Shown: in pieces, positions 33,176 through 44,122 of the stretch
How the letters are laid out: every line of letters starts with the position of its first letter
Position numbering within the stretch: position 1 is the stretch's first letter
NCBI GenBank assembly: GCA_963556695.1
Contig: CAUWAG010000012.1
Location: 868,001 to 932,000 of the forward strand
Source: Anthostomella pinea
Taxonomy: Eukaryota; Ascomycota; Sordariomycetes; Xylariales; Xylariaceae
Direction of reading: 5' to 3'
DNA length: 64,000 nt
Program-made: the position numbers and the translations under genes
The notes under the pieces: generated by a model
The model's database searches: none
The model's input: only the letters and a program-made list of their open reading frames with translations
Told to the model about the DNA's origin: nothing

Positions 33176-33784
33176 ATTGGCGTCGGCAACGGCAGGGCCA
33201 GGGAGATAGGCACTGTCCGAAGTGTTGTTTAAGCCAAGGCACATGTACGCACCGGGCACAGAAAATCAAGGCCACTCTCGTCGCCCACAAGAGAGCAGCT
33301 ACAGCCGGACGGCGATCTCGAACTCGACGGTGAGATCAAGCAACTCTATCAGGCCAACGAGATATTCACTTGGCCACCGAAAAAGCACGCGTACCGTCTT
33401 AATTCGTGCTTAGATTCTGTCTTTGAGCTCCTCAACCACCTGGCCATCAAGGTTGCGTCACTGCTACAATCGTGGAATGGTATTTGTCGGCGCAGTGGTC
33501 ATGGAGTGCGACTCTGTCATCAAACGCGGCTCTGGCTCTTGTACAAAAAGCTGGAGCGGGTCCTCAGATTTAGCTATACAAGGTCCAAGAATCAAGAGTT
33601 GGGGAGAGCCTCTTTGGTGCCACAGAGGCTTGGATCGGGGCGGAATAACTAGGATCCGTCTATCTGGCGGATCAACACCGGCTTCTGCTGGCCCCAAACG
33701 AGATTGGGCTTGGCATCTTCACGCTTTTGGCAAGCGCGTAAATGAGTGGTCGCGGTTGACTTCATCCCATGCACGGGTATCACT
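33176..33784. other. unassigned sequence with junction repeats
   Basis: About 22 bp near 33201 (GAGATAGGCACTGTCCGAA) recur at 21939. Bases 33760-33813 match 3612-3665. No gene recognised. Confidence 0.4.
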
Positions 33785-34111
33785 ACCTCACTGCTTCCTG
33801 ACCAATCCTTCGTTGCCACTTGGTATCATCCAACATGGGCCATCGGATGAAACACATCTCTCACCAGATGGCCAGCCTGGAGCGCGCCTTGAGGATGACT
33901 CATAAGCATCCCAGCAGCCAGCATAGACTGCCAACCTATGATCTAGAGAGGGTGGTCCGTCAGCCACCGCCTCGGCTACAAGCCGCACGAACATGTCGAA
34001 GCCATCGCTGTACTGGGCATCGGACAGCGGTTGCGGAAGCGACGACCGCGTTGCCGTGGCCTTCTGCGTGACAGCCGTGAGTGCCGACTCTAGGGAGTCG
34101 AGAGTGGCCAT
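33785..34111 (-). pseudogene. 5' part of an unknown gene
   Basis: ATG at 34111 in a CTACCAATGG context starts an open frame (MATLDSLESALTAVTQK..., about 107 codons) that looks host-like: balanced composition, acidic and Ala-rich helices. After about residue 60 it approaches the dispersed repeat at 33760-33813 and the sequence is probably no longer native. No family is recognised, and the rest of the gene is missing. Confidence 0.35.
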
Positions 34112-35060
34112 TGGTAGTGTCGACTACAAGGTAGTCTATTATGGTACTAGTTGTATCCCCTAGTGACGGTGGGAGGGTTGGCGATAACGGTTTGCGGTTA
34201 GAGGCCGTCTGCTACGGACCCGGATTGGCGGGTGAGGACCAGGTGCCACCAGCTGTGTCAGCCTTGCCAGCTGATAGCCGGGCTGGCGATAGCTAGAAAG
34301 GCATCCCTGATCTGCTCAAACATCTCTAGGGTTTGGTGATGACAATGACTCACTGAGTCGTCAACCATTCTCGACAAGTCGGGACACGAGTGGACGGAAG
34401 TGGACAGGACTTGATTATGAATGGGTGTAACATGGTCCTCGGCCATTGGGGGGCCCATCGGGTGTCCATGATAACAGCAGTCGGTCTTCTTCCAGAGGTC
34501 ACCGGCCGAACGAAAATCTAGACGGATCCCAGCCCCGATCAATTGCAATAGCTATGAGACATGACAACCAGACTTCGAAAGAGGGCGCTGGAAAAGATAC
34601 TGAGAGCATAAGCATAGAATCGTCAAGTGAGTGAACATAGGCAGGTCATCATGCCCCCCTCAGGGGTCCTCTCTAGCCGGATACATGCAACTCAAATCTG
34701 ATAGGAGCCTTAGTGGGGCCGGTTTCACCAATAGAAGATGAAAAGAAGACTGGTTGCAACAAAGATCATGATCCCGCTCGTGATCGTTGAGCCACAAGTA
34801 CGACAGAGTCGAAGGACATCACGCGTAAGGCAGAGCTGTGGGGATGCTAGGTGCTGCTGGCTAGAACATTTTGTTATTTAAGAGAGGAAATGGTTACGGC
34901 CAATCTTAAAATACTTTTCTCATCCCCTTTCTAAACATCACCATATATACACCTTGTACATGACATATTACTACCGTCACAATTATCACGAATACCTCAC
35001 GAACAATTTCTTTTACGGCTAATGCTCAATTGACTCCGTTTCCTTCCTGGTTCGCTTTAC
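34112..35060. other. unassigned sequence
   Basis: No gene recognised. An AT-rich stretch at about 34870-34990 with TATTTAAG and TATATACACC may belong to the upstream region of the chromodomain gene. Confidence 0.35.
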
Positions 35061-35120
35061 GTGCGCAACCTGTATACCAATAGGGCTGTTTGCCGCTTCC
35101 AGTTGTACTTTACATCTAAA

Positions 35121-36202
35121 ATGGCTTCGATATGTAACATCCCCTGTTGGGACACCATCCCCACGTTGAAGGGTACCGAGAGGAAGGCGGAGGCTCATCC
35201 CGACGAAGACATTGACGAAGTTTACGCCTCCCATGAATACGCATTCACGTGCTTGGCTAGCCTGGCGAGTAGAGCTGTTCAAGTGATTCGAGGTATAAAC
35301 TCGGCTGGCTCGAATACCCCAGAAGCAGCACGATCGCAAGCCGATTCTGGTAGGGAAAAAAGCATAGAATCACTTGTGCCAGTAGCGAACATATGCGAAT
35401 CAGGTATGCTTTTAATATTACAGAAACATCGCCTGTTAGAGATCTCGTGGTCCACGCCCTGCAGCTAGATCAGGCCTCCCGCGTAACTCTCATCTGTATA
35501 CCTAACAACAACATTTATCACGACAACTCCACGCTGCCAGCATTGCCTCTTTCAGACCCAGTCCAGCTAACCCATGTTGACTACACAGATATCCTTGCAA
35601 GCAACAACGCCGCCGCTGCTACTGCCGCTAACATTGCTGCCACGGCTCAAGCCAAAGCTCCCACGGCCGATAGTTTTCCTACAGAGGGTACACTCATGGG
35701 CAAAGAAGCCCAGCCAGAAAGCGAGGAAGGTCAAGCGGATGAGCGCCAAGAGCACGAGATTGCTGCTCTCCTTGAACACCGTATGATTGGTGATGGAACT
35801 GGAACCGTCGAACTACTAGTTCATTGGGTTGGTGAAGTGGCCAAGGATGCCACGTGGGAATCGGAAGACGAGATCCAGAGGGGCGCGGAAGACGCTCTCT
35901 ACACCTACTGGAGTACTCAAGGTGGGCGACAGAATGCGCTTTTCATCATACCCAAGAACCCTCCTCCTGAGAGATATCACATGTTCAGGATCCTTGGCCA
36001 CGAGAGGAAATCGGGAGGAGCTTTCCTGTTCAGGGTACAGTGGATTGGTCATCCTAACACGCGGGGTGAAACGTCAATAGAGGCTGAGACCAAGCTCAGG
36101 AATGTAGCGCTGGAGCTGCTGGACCGATACTGGGAGAGTGTCGGCGGCCGTGACAGCCACGTGGTGAAGCGTGGCCGTAACAAAAAGGCCAGAACCAAGT
36201 AG
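35121..36202 (+). CDS. protein with two chromo/chromo-shadow-like domains
   Basis: The main frame (ATG 35393 to 36202, 269 aa) ends in two related modules: EHRMIGDGTGTVELLVHWVGE...TWESEDEIQR...YTYWSTQGGR and MFRILGHERKSGGAFLFRVQWIGHPN...LLDRYWESVGGR. They resemble a chromodomain plus a second chromo-like domain, which bind histone tails or other chromatin proteins. An Ala-rich linker precedes them and a basic tail (KRGRNKKARTK) ends the protein. An upstream open frame from ATG 35121 (MASICNIPCWD) joins in phase if the 20 bases 35403-35422, which start GTATG and end ACAG, are removed; otherwise a frameshift separates the two parts. Which start is used is unclear. Confidence 0.55.
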
Positions 36203-36766
36203 CCGCCCCTTCCGTTCCGTATACCAACTGCTTGTATAATGCGCGCTTCACACGCACATCGTCCCAACAGGGAAGCTATCATGATTATAGAATCAGAATA
36301 CGGGTTTTGCAGACTATAGCCGTCATTAGGAGAGAGCTAACGTTGTGGCATCTGGCTGTCGCGACATACAATCTGAGATGCGCTGTCGTAGTGAAAATAC
36401 TTTCTAAAGACCCAAAGTGCAGTGGTACTGTGTAAGTAAATCGTATTATCTGGTATTACAATTTTAGAACCGATTTCGCTTGTCACATTTAAGAAGCTGG
36501 AGGGGGTAACTTGTACCCACTGTTCCTTATCGTTAGGGTTGCCATGACTTGTGCTTCCAGCTGCTGATTGCTGCCTTCGAGTTGCTGGATCCTGGTCTGG
36601 AGTTGTAATCCAGCCTCTGACGGCACGGATTATAGGAGCTCCTGAACGCCGTGCCCCAACACTAGGGCTCGGCCGTAGCTACCCTCAAAACGAGGGCTCC
36701 CGCCGCTAATAATATACTTTATAATCTCCCACGGAATTTTCTCTATTTGCTGCGAAGGTTACCCAT
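36203..36766. other. unassigned sequence
   Basis: Intergenic; nothing recognised. Confidence 0.4.
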
Positions 36767-36915
36767 AGATACTTGGGTGAGGGCACCCTTAAAATGACTC
36801 ATAGGCGTAAGCCAGAGGGACTTTCTATGAGTTACAGACATCTTTTGGCTCCCACCGTTTCGTACACGGGGTCGGTAGCGGCGCTAATAGCATTGGCAAC
36901 CAATCATCGTATGAG
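36767..36915. repeat. dispersed repeat family X, copy 3
   Basis: The best match to copy 1 (4310-4455): both contain GTGAGGGCAC, ATGACTCATA, AGAGGGACT, GTTACAGACA-like and CGTTTCGTACA..GGGGTCGGT segments in order, over about 145 bp. Confidence 0.6.
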
Positions 36916-37472
36916 AAGTCGAGAGGGGGCTAAGCACGATTGGATATGGGTGCTCATAATCCGTAACATGCAGCCAACACACTAACATGGCATGCAGGAT
37001 GGACTCATCTACAAGCTAGAAGGAAAGCTCTCCTGACTTGGGATTCAAGCCGATGGGTACCATCAGTGTGGGGGTGAAAGAATACACCCTCCCCGATGCA
37101 TCAGCCCTTTTAGCAACATATCATTTCCATTACAAATCTTCACAAGAATAGAGCCAATGCTGACGACTGTACGTGCCCGTACGCATGGGCTGCCTCCGTG
37201 CCAGCATTAGAAGAGGGCCTTAGTCGCTACTTGGTCCACTACTCCAACGATTGATTAACCTAAGGTCGGTTCTATTTCAGCCCGCTCTACGCCCCCTCGC
37301 GCCATTTCGTGGCTGCCTCTTCACCCTTCCGATACTTCCTGGATCGATATCTTCCATGCCATACCTCAGCGATTAGCTTATAGACATCAAAATGACGGTT
37401 ACCAGCAAAGGGAAGCAAGCCACCTAGACTTGTCCGACATCACGTTCACTGCCACACATCCTGAACTTGGAG
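36916..37472. other. unassigned sequence
   Basis: No gene recognised. Probably contains the promoter of the gene starting at 37473. Confidence 0.35.
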
Positions 37473-38353
37473 ATGCCCCGTGCCGATGTTAACACTCACC
37501 CCCAGCAACTACCATCTCTAAAGCCCGCAACGGAGTTTAGGCAACGATCGGCATCCTCTTCGAATGGCACTATCTCAAGACCGCCGAAAAGAGCTCCGCT
37601 GCTGTTACTAGGCCGGTCTCAAGAAGTGCAAGATGCATATTACGAGGCAAACAGACGAATGCAAGAGATGGAGCAAAACTCACTTGGAAAAGCCAGTCTT
37701 GGTGGGCGTCCATCAGGGTGGAATACCAGTCGACGCCAGAAACTGGTGCAGCTGTACATGTTCACCACCAAGCGCTTTGACGATATACTAAACGAGCTCA
37801 ACAACGCTAGCTGGAAGCCAAGGTAGGTCCCCTAATCCCTAAGACTAGCTCGGATGTATACTTACAAGGGAGCAGGAGAGAAGCTACTAACAAAGTTCTA
37901 AAACAGCTATTAGGCAAAGAGCGAAAGTGGCTTAGGCCCAAAGAGTCAAACATGTCTAAGCATAATGCTTGAGCCTCTCTCTTAGGCATTTCTCAAAATC
38001 ATGCCACCCAGGCCACCATATTCTCGACATCTGAGGTATCTAAACCTTCATATCAACGTTGGTCTGAATCATGTTTGCCAGTTGCCGAGAGTATGAACTG
38101 TAAGTGATCCTTCCAACATAATACATGCGCCACTGCGTAGGTGCGTGGCAGCAACATAACTAACTAGTCAATTATAGTTACGACGATGTCTGCTGGAATG
38201 CATCCTGAATCCATGTCCCCTCCCCATGGGGGATCTTATGATGCTCTAGAAGACTGCATCAAGCGGCTCCGGCTTCCTGAGCAGGAAATCAGAAGGATCA
38301 TTTTGCGGACTAGGCACTGGAACACCGTGCTGCAATCGATGACGCGCCGGTAA
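37473..38353 (+). pseudogene. three-exon gene of unknown function with one TGA
   Basis: Exons 37473-37822, 37876-38099 and 38178-38353 join across introns of 53 and 78 nt (GTAGGT and GTAAGT donors, CTTAC and CTAAC branch points), and the frame closes exactly at 250 codons. A helical region (GWNTSRRQKLVQLYMFTTKRFDDIL, then TNKVLKQLLG) looks like a DNA-binding-type helix bundle, but no family is named. A TGA at 37970-37972 interrupts the frame after KHNA; CGA or TGG there would restore it. If the TGA is real, a 148-aa product remains. The preserved splice sites argue for a gene that was recently functional. Confidence 0.5.
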
Positions 38354-38920
38354 AAGGAAAACCTGCCTGCTCGTTCTCTCCTGTATTGCCATATAACGCC
38401 CTTCACTTCGATGCCAGAATGAAAAGACAACCTTTGCGCCGCCCCCCTAGATGTAGCTAGCAAGCCGAAATTCAAAAGCCTCAATGTTCACCCCTGCGTG
38501 TATTTGCTCATCTATATCAGGGAACTCTCTATCGCAGTTAGGACAAGATATCTTATTGGTTCTCTGAAGGTAGTTGGTGTAGCTGGCGGCTAGCGTTGGT
38601 TCAGCCTTTGACATGTTGGCGCTAATTGCGTAAAAATAGGAGTGAAGAAGGTTCTGGTTTCTGATCTTGAACAAAGCAAGAACTTAGTACCCATCAAGTA
38701 AGTGGTGCGTATTGATCACGGGAGTAGTGCAGGTCCGTAAAGAATTAGACGTTCAGCCTGTACGATAATATCCGGCGGCGGTAAGCTGGGGGTTTTAGCA
38801 GCAGGGATGGTTCGCTGCTATTAAGCCGCATTGCGGACCAGGCAAATAAGGCAAACGAGGCAAAGCACACCGCTGCTACCCTAAACCCACTCGTTGGTCC
38901 AGCTCTCTGCTGTTCGAGTC
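38354..38920. other. unassigned, small minus-strand ORF
   Basis: A 55-codon minus-strand ATG frame (38614-38447) with a CPNCDREFPD segment is the only notable coding hint; support is weak. Confidence 0.25.
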
Positions 38921-38939
38921 GTTATCGGAGCCGCGTAAT

Positions 38940-39330
38940 GGAGTGTACTTTGGAAGCCATAACTCTTACTGGAGGTTCCCTTGTCCGAGTTAAGTCCTCA
39001 CACTCGTCCATCTGGAAGGTCAGGACTTGTTTTTCAGACTTGAGTGCTGATCTCGGGTGAACGACTTGCTCGTATGCCTCTGTGATCATTCGGGTCGTAT
39101 CTGCTGCGGAGGGCTTCGTGGTTCGAACGAGCGTGACTAGCCAGTCTCGAATGGATTTGTTCGCTCGAAGGGGGATCCTTTTGGTTGCTGAAACGGAGCT
39201 CCTGATGTGTCCTCTCAGATCCAGGATCTTGGTCTCTTGCTCCTTGTATTCCTTCTTCTCTCTCTCGTAGAATGTCGTGGAAAGCCTCACCACCCGAGTC
39301 GGTGACGGCTATCTGCGGGTTCGACGCATT
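38940..39330 (-). pseudogene. Copia gag relic
   Basis: The minus strand encodes a gag-like region (FYEREKKEYKEQETKILDLR, SVSATKR, IRDWLVTLVRTTKPSAADT) typical of fungal Copia polyproteins. It ends in the MDECEDLTRTRE segment shared with 3930-3990. Start and downstream domains are missing. Confidence 0.7.
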
Positions 39331-39359
39331 GGCATTATATGGCGACGCCGGCCCATTAG

Positions 39360-39734
39360 ACCCTAGTGACGACAGCGACAACTCCCGCTAGTGACCATAG
39401 CGGCAGGTACCTCTCGGGACCTGGTGGCTGCTGTGGAGCATCCACGACTCTGAAGGCATCAAATCCGGCACCAGGCTCAGACTCCGGCTCTGATTTGTCC
39501 CACGGTCGGTGGGTTGTGTGTCTGCGAGTGCGTCGAAGCCCTGTAGTGTTGCGAGGCAGCGATGGCGGCGGCGGCGGCGGTGGGTATGTTGTCGAGGGTC
39601 GAGAGCCGAGTGGTGCTGGGGTCGAGGTTGAAGTTGTGCTGTTGATGTTGCTTCTGCTGCTGTTGTTGTGTGTAGTACTGGTGAGGGCGAGGTTTGTTAT
39701 TTCTCGAGGGATAGTTGTTGCGTGCGGGCATCAT
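39360..39734 (-). pseudogene. Gln-rich protein gene fragment
   Basis: ATG at 39734 starts a frame with a polyglutamine stretch (YYTQQQQQKQHQQH) and an Ala run. The frame stops near 39477, but a second frame (FDAFRVVDAPQQPPGPERY) continues on the same strand to about 39360, so one frameshift is likely. A CTATATAAG element at about 39880 lies about 150 nt upstream. The gene is then joined to a Copia gag relic. No family recognised. Confidence 0.4.
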
Positions 39735-39879
39735 GTCGATGTCGATGTCGCTGGTATGCCAACTTGGGAGATTTCAGCGGTTCTGGTGTAGTGTAGTGTG
39801 GTGTGATGTGTGTGGTGTGTTGGTAAGACAGTATCAAAGAAATTGTGCGGGATGGACCGCGTCCGGGGTGGCAAGGGAC

Positions 39880-39888
39880 TTATATAGG
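39880..39888 (-). promoter_or_regulatory. TATA-like element of the Gln-rich gene
   Basis: CTATATAAG on the minus strand, about 150 nt upstream of ATG 39734. A LINE 3' end is inserted about 30 bp further upstream (39918). Confidence 0.45.
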
Positions 39889-39915
39889 TATGTATGTCAC
39901 CTCGAGGGGTAGGCA

Positions 39916-40327
39916 GTACTTGTTTGTTTGTTTGTTTGTATTCAACGTGGGGGATCGCTCCTCAGTAGTGCAAACCACGCCTCCCAGAGCCTCTGCATCG
40001 CAGGGTTGTGGAGGTATCAAGATAATATGTACAGTCAGATCCGCTCACGAGCCCATCCCCGTTGTTGCGGTGGCATGACTTTAGGGTCATCCATCTGGTC
40101 CTTTAAAAACAACTATCTATCGGGGGCAGATTGATGAGAAGAACTTGCTCTTCTCTACAAATCTTGCCCATTCCGCGCTCCTCTCCCCCAAGTATTGTAA
40201 ACAGGCTGCCCTAGGCGAGTACCTGGGCAGCAGTCGGTTATTCCTAAGCCTTTCGCAAAAGAAAATATGCTGCGGTGTTTTCCTTTCACCGCAGCTGCAG
40301 TGGTCATTCGAGTCTGTATGCCCGAAA
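39916..40327 (-). mobile_element. severely 5'-truncated LINE 3' end
   Basis: About 410 bp match the end of the main LINE family (52380-52750 and 19340-18940): the Cys-His motif region, the LLPRHSPRAACLQYL-type frame, the WEAWFALL segment and a (CAAA)n tail. Homology stops sharply at 40327 within the Cys-His motif region. Typical incomplete reverse-transcription insertion. Confidence 0.88.
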
Positions 40328-40704
40328 GGCGGCCATCTGTGCCGGTGTTAATACAGCCGTCCATTGACTAGAACATTGCGGTCGAAGCCTATTTCAACGT
40401 GTTGCTTTCGTGGACGGGGCTTGCCTACCAACGACAGTTACATAGGTCATGGTCGACCCTCGGTACTTCTTGGGAGGAACTCGTCACGTCTGAGAAAAGA
40501 TCCGGATTGTCAATATTAGAAGCGCTAGTAGCTATTGTCCGTAGAGGCTATGACAGAGCCTGTGGAGACTGGACCAGTCTCTAAGAAGAAGGGGAATGCA
40601 CCAACCCCTTCTAGTCGCGTGTTACAGAGAATCTACTTTGATACTGTTGGAAAAGGCTTGTGATCGATCGATCATGGTACTCATAGCGTCGATGATCTTT
40701 TTGC
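40328..40704. other. unassigned sequence
   Basis: Nothing recognised. Confidence 0.4.
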
Positions 40705-40959
40705 TCAGGGGAGAGCCGGGTGCGAGGCATTTGAGATCATCCTCATCGAGGTTAAGTGGACAGCATTGGAGGTGTCACTGATGTCGGGCAAGTTGTTGGC
40801 TTCGTTTGGGATCGTGATCAGGTCCCTTTGATAGAGTCGAGCTTTTAGTTGCGCATCGTGAGCGCGCTCAGCAGTTAGGTTTCCCTCCAATTCTTCGTTC
40901 TGTTCTCTCAATTGTTCCATTTCGCAGATGATGAAGTTGAAAGGGGCATCGGGATCCAT
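40705..40959 (-). pseudogene. retroelement gag N-terminus (coiled coil)
   Basis: ATG at 40959 opens 84 codons beginning MDPDAPFNFIICEMEQLREQNEELEGNL, a short Glu/Gln-rich coiled coil like the start of fungal Gypsy gag proteins. The leader just upstream is short. The frame stops at 40705 and no capsid or knuckle follows. Its orientation is opposite to the Copia relic at 41215. Confidence 0.5.
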
Positions 40960-41214
40960 GGTGTTTCAACTCCCTGTCACAGGGCTCCCCAAACTTGCTG
41001 GGTGTCCTTTCGCACAAGACGGTGATGACCGCCCGGTGCAATCACTCGGCCGGTGACTCTTATCTGATATTGCTCCCTGCGAGTCCGGCCTCGACCGAAT
41101 GCAACATCCTGCAAGACTACGATTTCTTCGTCATTCCGGATGTAGGACCGCATGACCGGCAACTCACATGGGCTGGAGTCTTGTCGGACATGCTTCTGAC
41201 TTCGGTGTCGCTAT

Positions 41215-41956
41215 TTGAATAAGGCGACGGCTTGGATGGCAGTAAAAGCCGTGAACGATACTGCCGGACCTGATGGTCTTATACCAACACTCTTGGTCTT
41301 TGGAGCCTATCCACGCGTTACGATGGATTCGCCCCCGACACTATCACAGCTTCAACGTGCCCAGGCCCAGGCCAAAGCAATGACCGAACTACGTAAGCTC
41401 CGAGCCAAGCGCAACGTTCAAAATGCTCTGAATACAAGGAACGGCCCTGATACAACCCCAACACTGCCTCTCTCTCTTCCCATCGGCAGTGAAGTCCTTG
41501 TCTATCGCGAAAAAGACAAATATCAAGGCCCGTACAAGGTTCTATCGGTAACAGACCGAGAAGTGACCGTTGAGATGGTCAATGGACCAATCCTATTCAA
41601 CCGCACGCACGTCAAGCCGTACAACCGTCACCCTGACGCGATTCTCGATACTGACAAGCTTGACGACCACGATACCCCTGTTCCGTTCGAATATCCAGAA
41701 CCGACACTCCCCCGTCGTCGCGGTCGCCCTCCAAAACTCCCTACACCCGTCCAAGCCCCGAAGCGACCCCGCGGCCGACCGAGGAAAGTACATATGGTGC
41801 ACCTAATGCAAGAGAGTCACACGAAGCGTGCTAGCTTCTGAAGTCTATGGCATGGTTGCTGGCTATGATTACGGATACGTGATCCACCGTACACTGGCAA
41901 CTATCTGCCAACGCCTCGAAGTACCTACGATCCCCCTGATCCTCTGCACGGACTCA
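41215..41956 (+). pseudogene. Copia relic: integrase C-terminus with AT hooks, then start of RNase H
   Basis: The first frame (to 41841) has the VKAVNDTAGPDGLIPTLLVFGAYPR segment of fungal Copia integrases, a GPYKVLSV-like module and two AT-hook motifs (RRRGRPPK and RPRGRPRK). From about 41830 another frame gives the RNase H segment ASEVYGMVAG...LILCTDSY. RT is missing, so an internal deletion joins the two. The RNase H frame is cut at TA 41957-41958 by the Fot1-like element and resumes at 44187. Confidence 0.8.
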
Positions 41957-41958
41957 TA
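41957..41958. repeat. TA target duplication (left)
   Basis: TA before the Fot1-like element; the second copy is at 44187-44188. Removing the element and one TA restores the Copia RNase H reading frame. Confidence 0.92.
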
Positions 41959-42022
41959 CCATCCCCCCCATAGAAGTCGTACACCCCCACTAGTCGTACA
42001 GCCAAACCCCACCATCACCACC
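41959..42022 (+). repeat. left terminal inverted repeat (64 bp)
   Basis: Starts CCATCCCCCCCATAG and is perfectly inverted at 44123-44186. Confidence 0.93.
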
Positions 42023-42263
42023 TAAACACCCACATGTTTACTTATACGTTTTCAGCCCGGTGTTGAAGCTATTCAGAATATAATTAGTGCTCTAGATAGC
42101 CCTGATCTTGGGGTTTCTTCCAATGCAAGATTTACCCCGCGGGACTTACGTAATTAGCTGTCAATTACCCCGCGTTTCTTACCCCGAATAGAGATTTTCG
42201 GGTGCTTGAGCCTCGTCTGAAGCCTTGTTCTACATGCACCGCAGCATCGTATAGCCGCCCAAA

Positions 42264-44033
42264 ATGCCTCCCAAACCGTATACGGAGGATCAGATGGCGG
42301 ATGCCATCTTAGATATCACGGATGAGGGCCTCTCTCTGCGAAAAAGCGCTCAAAAATACGGCATTCCGGCCATGACGCTGTCTAATCGACTCAACGGCAG
42401 GCCTACGAGATCCGAAGCCCATATACAGCAACAAAGACTCTCCCCTGCGCAAGAAACGACTATAATCAAGTGGATTTTACTGCAAGAAAAGCTGGGCCTA
42501 GCCCCTTCGCACTCCCTGGTCCGTGAGATCATCAAGAAGGTGTTGAAAGAAAAGGGGGATGAGGCCCCCCTAGGAGACACCTTCATGGCAGCCTTCAAGC
42601 GCCGCAACCCCCAGATCAAGACCAAGATTGGCAAAAGGATGGAAGCAGCACGCTTCAAGGGCTTTACGCCCAAGTCAGTTAACTGGTTCTTCGAAATTCT
42701 CGAAGACTACGGCTGGGTGAAGCCAAAGAACACCTATAATGTCGATAAGGGCGGCATCATGTCGGGTTTTGGTAGCTCTACTTACCCCTTTAATTCCAGA
42801 AAAAATCTAATTAGATTCACAGGCATCGACTCTCTCGTGTTAGGTAGTTCTGCTACTAAGAAGGCCTTCTTAAAGAGCCCTCAGGGCCGTAGCTGGACCT
42901 CCTTTATTGAGACCATCTCCGCAACTGGAAAAATCCTCAAACCAGGCATTATCTTCAAGGGGAAGCACCTCCAAGCCCAGTGGTTTATTGAGGAGTTCCG
43001 AAAGACCGCCGATTGGCATTATATATGTTCAGAAAACGGCTGGACTTCGAATAACATCGCCTGCAAGTGGCTAGAAGATGTTTTCCTCCCACAGGCGGAC
43101 GAGATACGAGGAGGAGACCACTCCGAGGCGATCCTTTTGATACTGGATGGCCATAAGAGCCACACCTCCGTACGTCTATGATTTTTCCTTATTTTATTTA
43201 GACTTCCTTTAAAATTTCCCGATTTAATATGGTCTAACGCGTGTTAATAGGACGAATTCATGACCATGTGTTATTTTAGCAACATATTGCTCTGTTTCTT
43301 CCCTGCGCATACTAGTCACGGCATGCAACCCCTGGATAACGGGCCTTATAACGCCCTGAAGGCCTACTACCAGAAATTCCTCTCTGAGCTGAATTCCTTG
43401 ACGGATGCCTCGCCTGTTAACAAGATCAACTTCATCCGGTGCTATAGCAAGGCCAGAACTGCTGCCTTTACAAAGCAAAACATCCTCTCCGGCTTTAAGG
43501 TCACTAGATGTTATCCTATCAGCCGCAGGAAGTGCTTAAAGCACCCAGAGATACAAGAAGAGAAGAGAAAAACCCCCGAGCCTGATACCCCTGACAGCTC
43601 TGAACCAGAGGACCAACGGACCCCTATTACGAGCCGCCAGATCATGAATTTCGGCAAAACTAAGTCCCCAGGGACCAGGCTGAAGTACAGGAAGATAGCC
43701 AACGCGTTCGAAGCCAAGGAGACCGAAGTTGTTATAAAAGATCGGAAGATCAAGGCTCTGGAGGCTGAGTTGGAGCGGCTGCGGCCAAAGAAGCGGCAGA
43801 AGATCCCTAATCCTAATGGGAAGTTCAAAACGGTGACGGAGATACTATCTCATGGAGGTACCATTGGCCCTGCTGCACGCGTAGAAGCACAGGAAGAGAT
43901 AGTTGTTGAGTCGGAGGACGAAGAGGAAGATGAGGATGACCCCCTTGATGAGGACGTTTTGGAGGCTATACAGGAGCCTCGCCTATCGCGATCTGGGCGA
44001 GCCATTCGGGCGCCGGCTAAATATCACGCATGA
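42264..44033 (+). CDS. Fot1/pogo-family transposase
   Basis: Exons 42264-43169 and 43251-44033, separated by an 81-nt intron (GTACGT donor, CTAAC branch point, TAG acceptor), encode 562 aa. The N-terminus has a psq/CENP-B-type helix-turn-helix (LSLRKSAQKYGIPAMTLSNRL, then the GLAPSHSLVREI segment). The catalytic triad is D161 (NVDKGG), D295 (LILDGHKSH) and D331 (MQPLDNGPYN), a DD35D spacing. The residue after D161 is Lys where Glu is usual, which might weaken activity. A C-terminal coiled coil, an acidic run and a basic end follow. A nearby relic (46808-47062) is from the same family. Confidence 0.92.
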
Positions 44034-44122
44034 GCAGCTTCAGCGCTTTCGAATGACAATTTCGCTGTATTTCCCTGACCTAAATGGCTTCATTGGTGTA
44101 TAAGTGAATAAGGGAGCGTTTT

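Noticed and set aside
34258..34548. 96-codon minus-strand ORF
   Set aside because: Starts at a TTG only; no ATG, family motif or splice support.
35393..36202. Chromodomain ORF as a Gypsy pol remnant
   Set aside because: No integrase or RT is nearby, it has two chromo-like modules, and its sequence does not match the chromodomain of the Gypsy element at 22266-28557.
39366..39791. 141-codon plus-strand ORF rich in Gly, Val and Leu
   Set aside because: It is the antisense of the Gln-rich minus-strand gene, which has its own TATA box and ATG.
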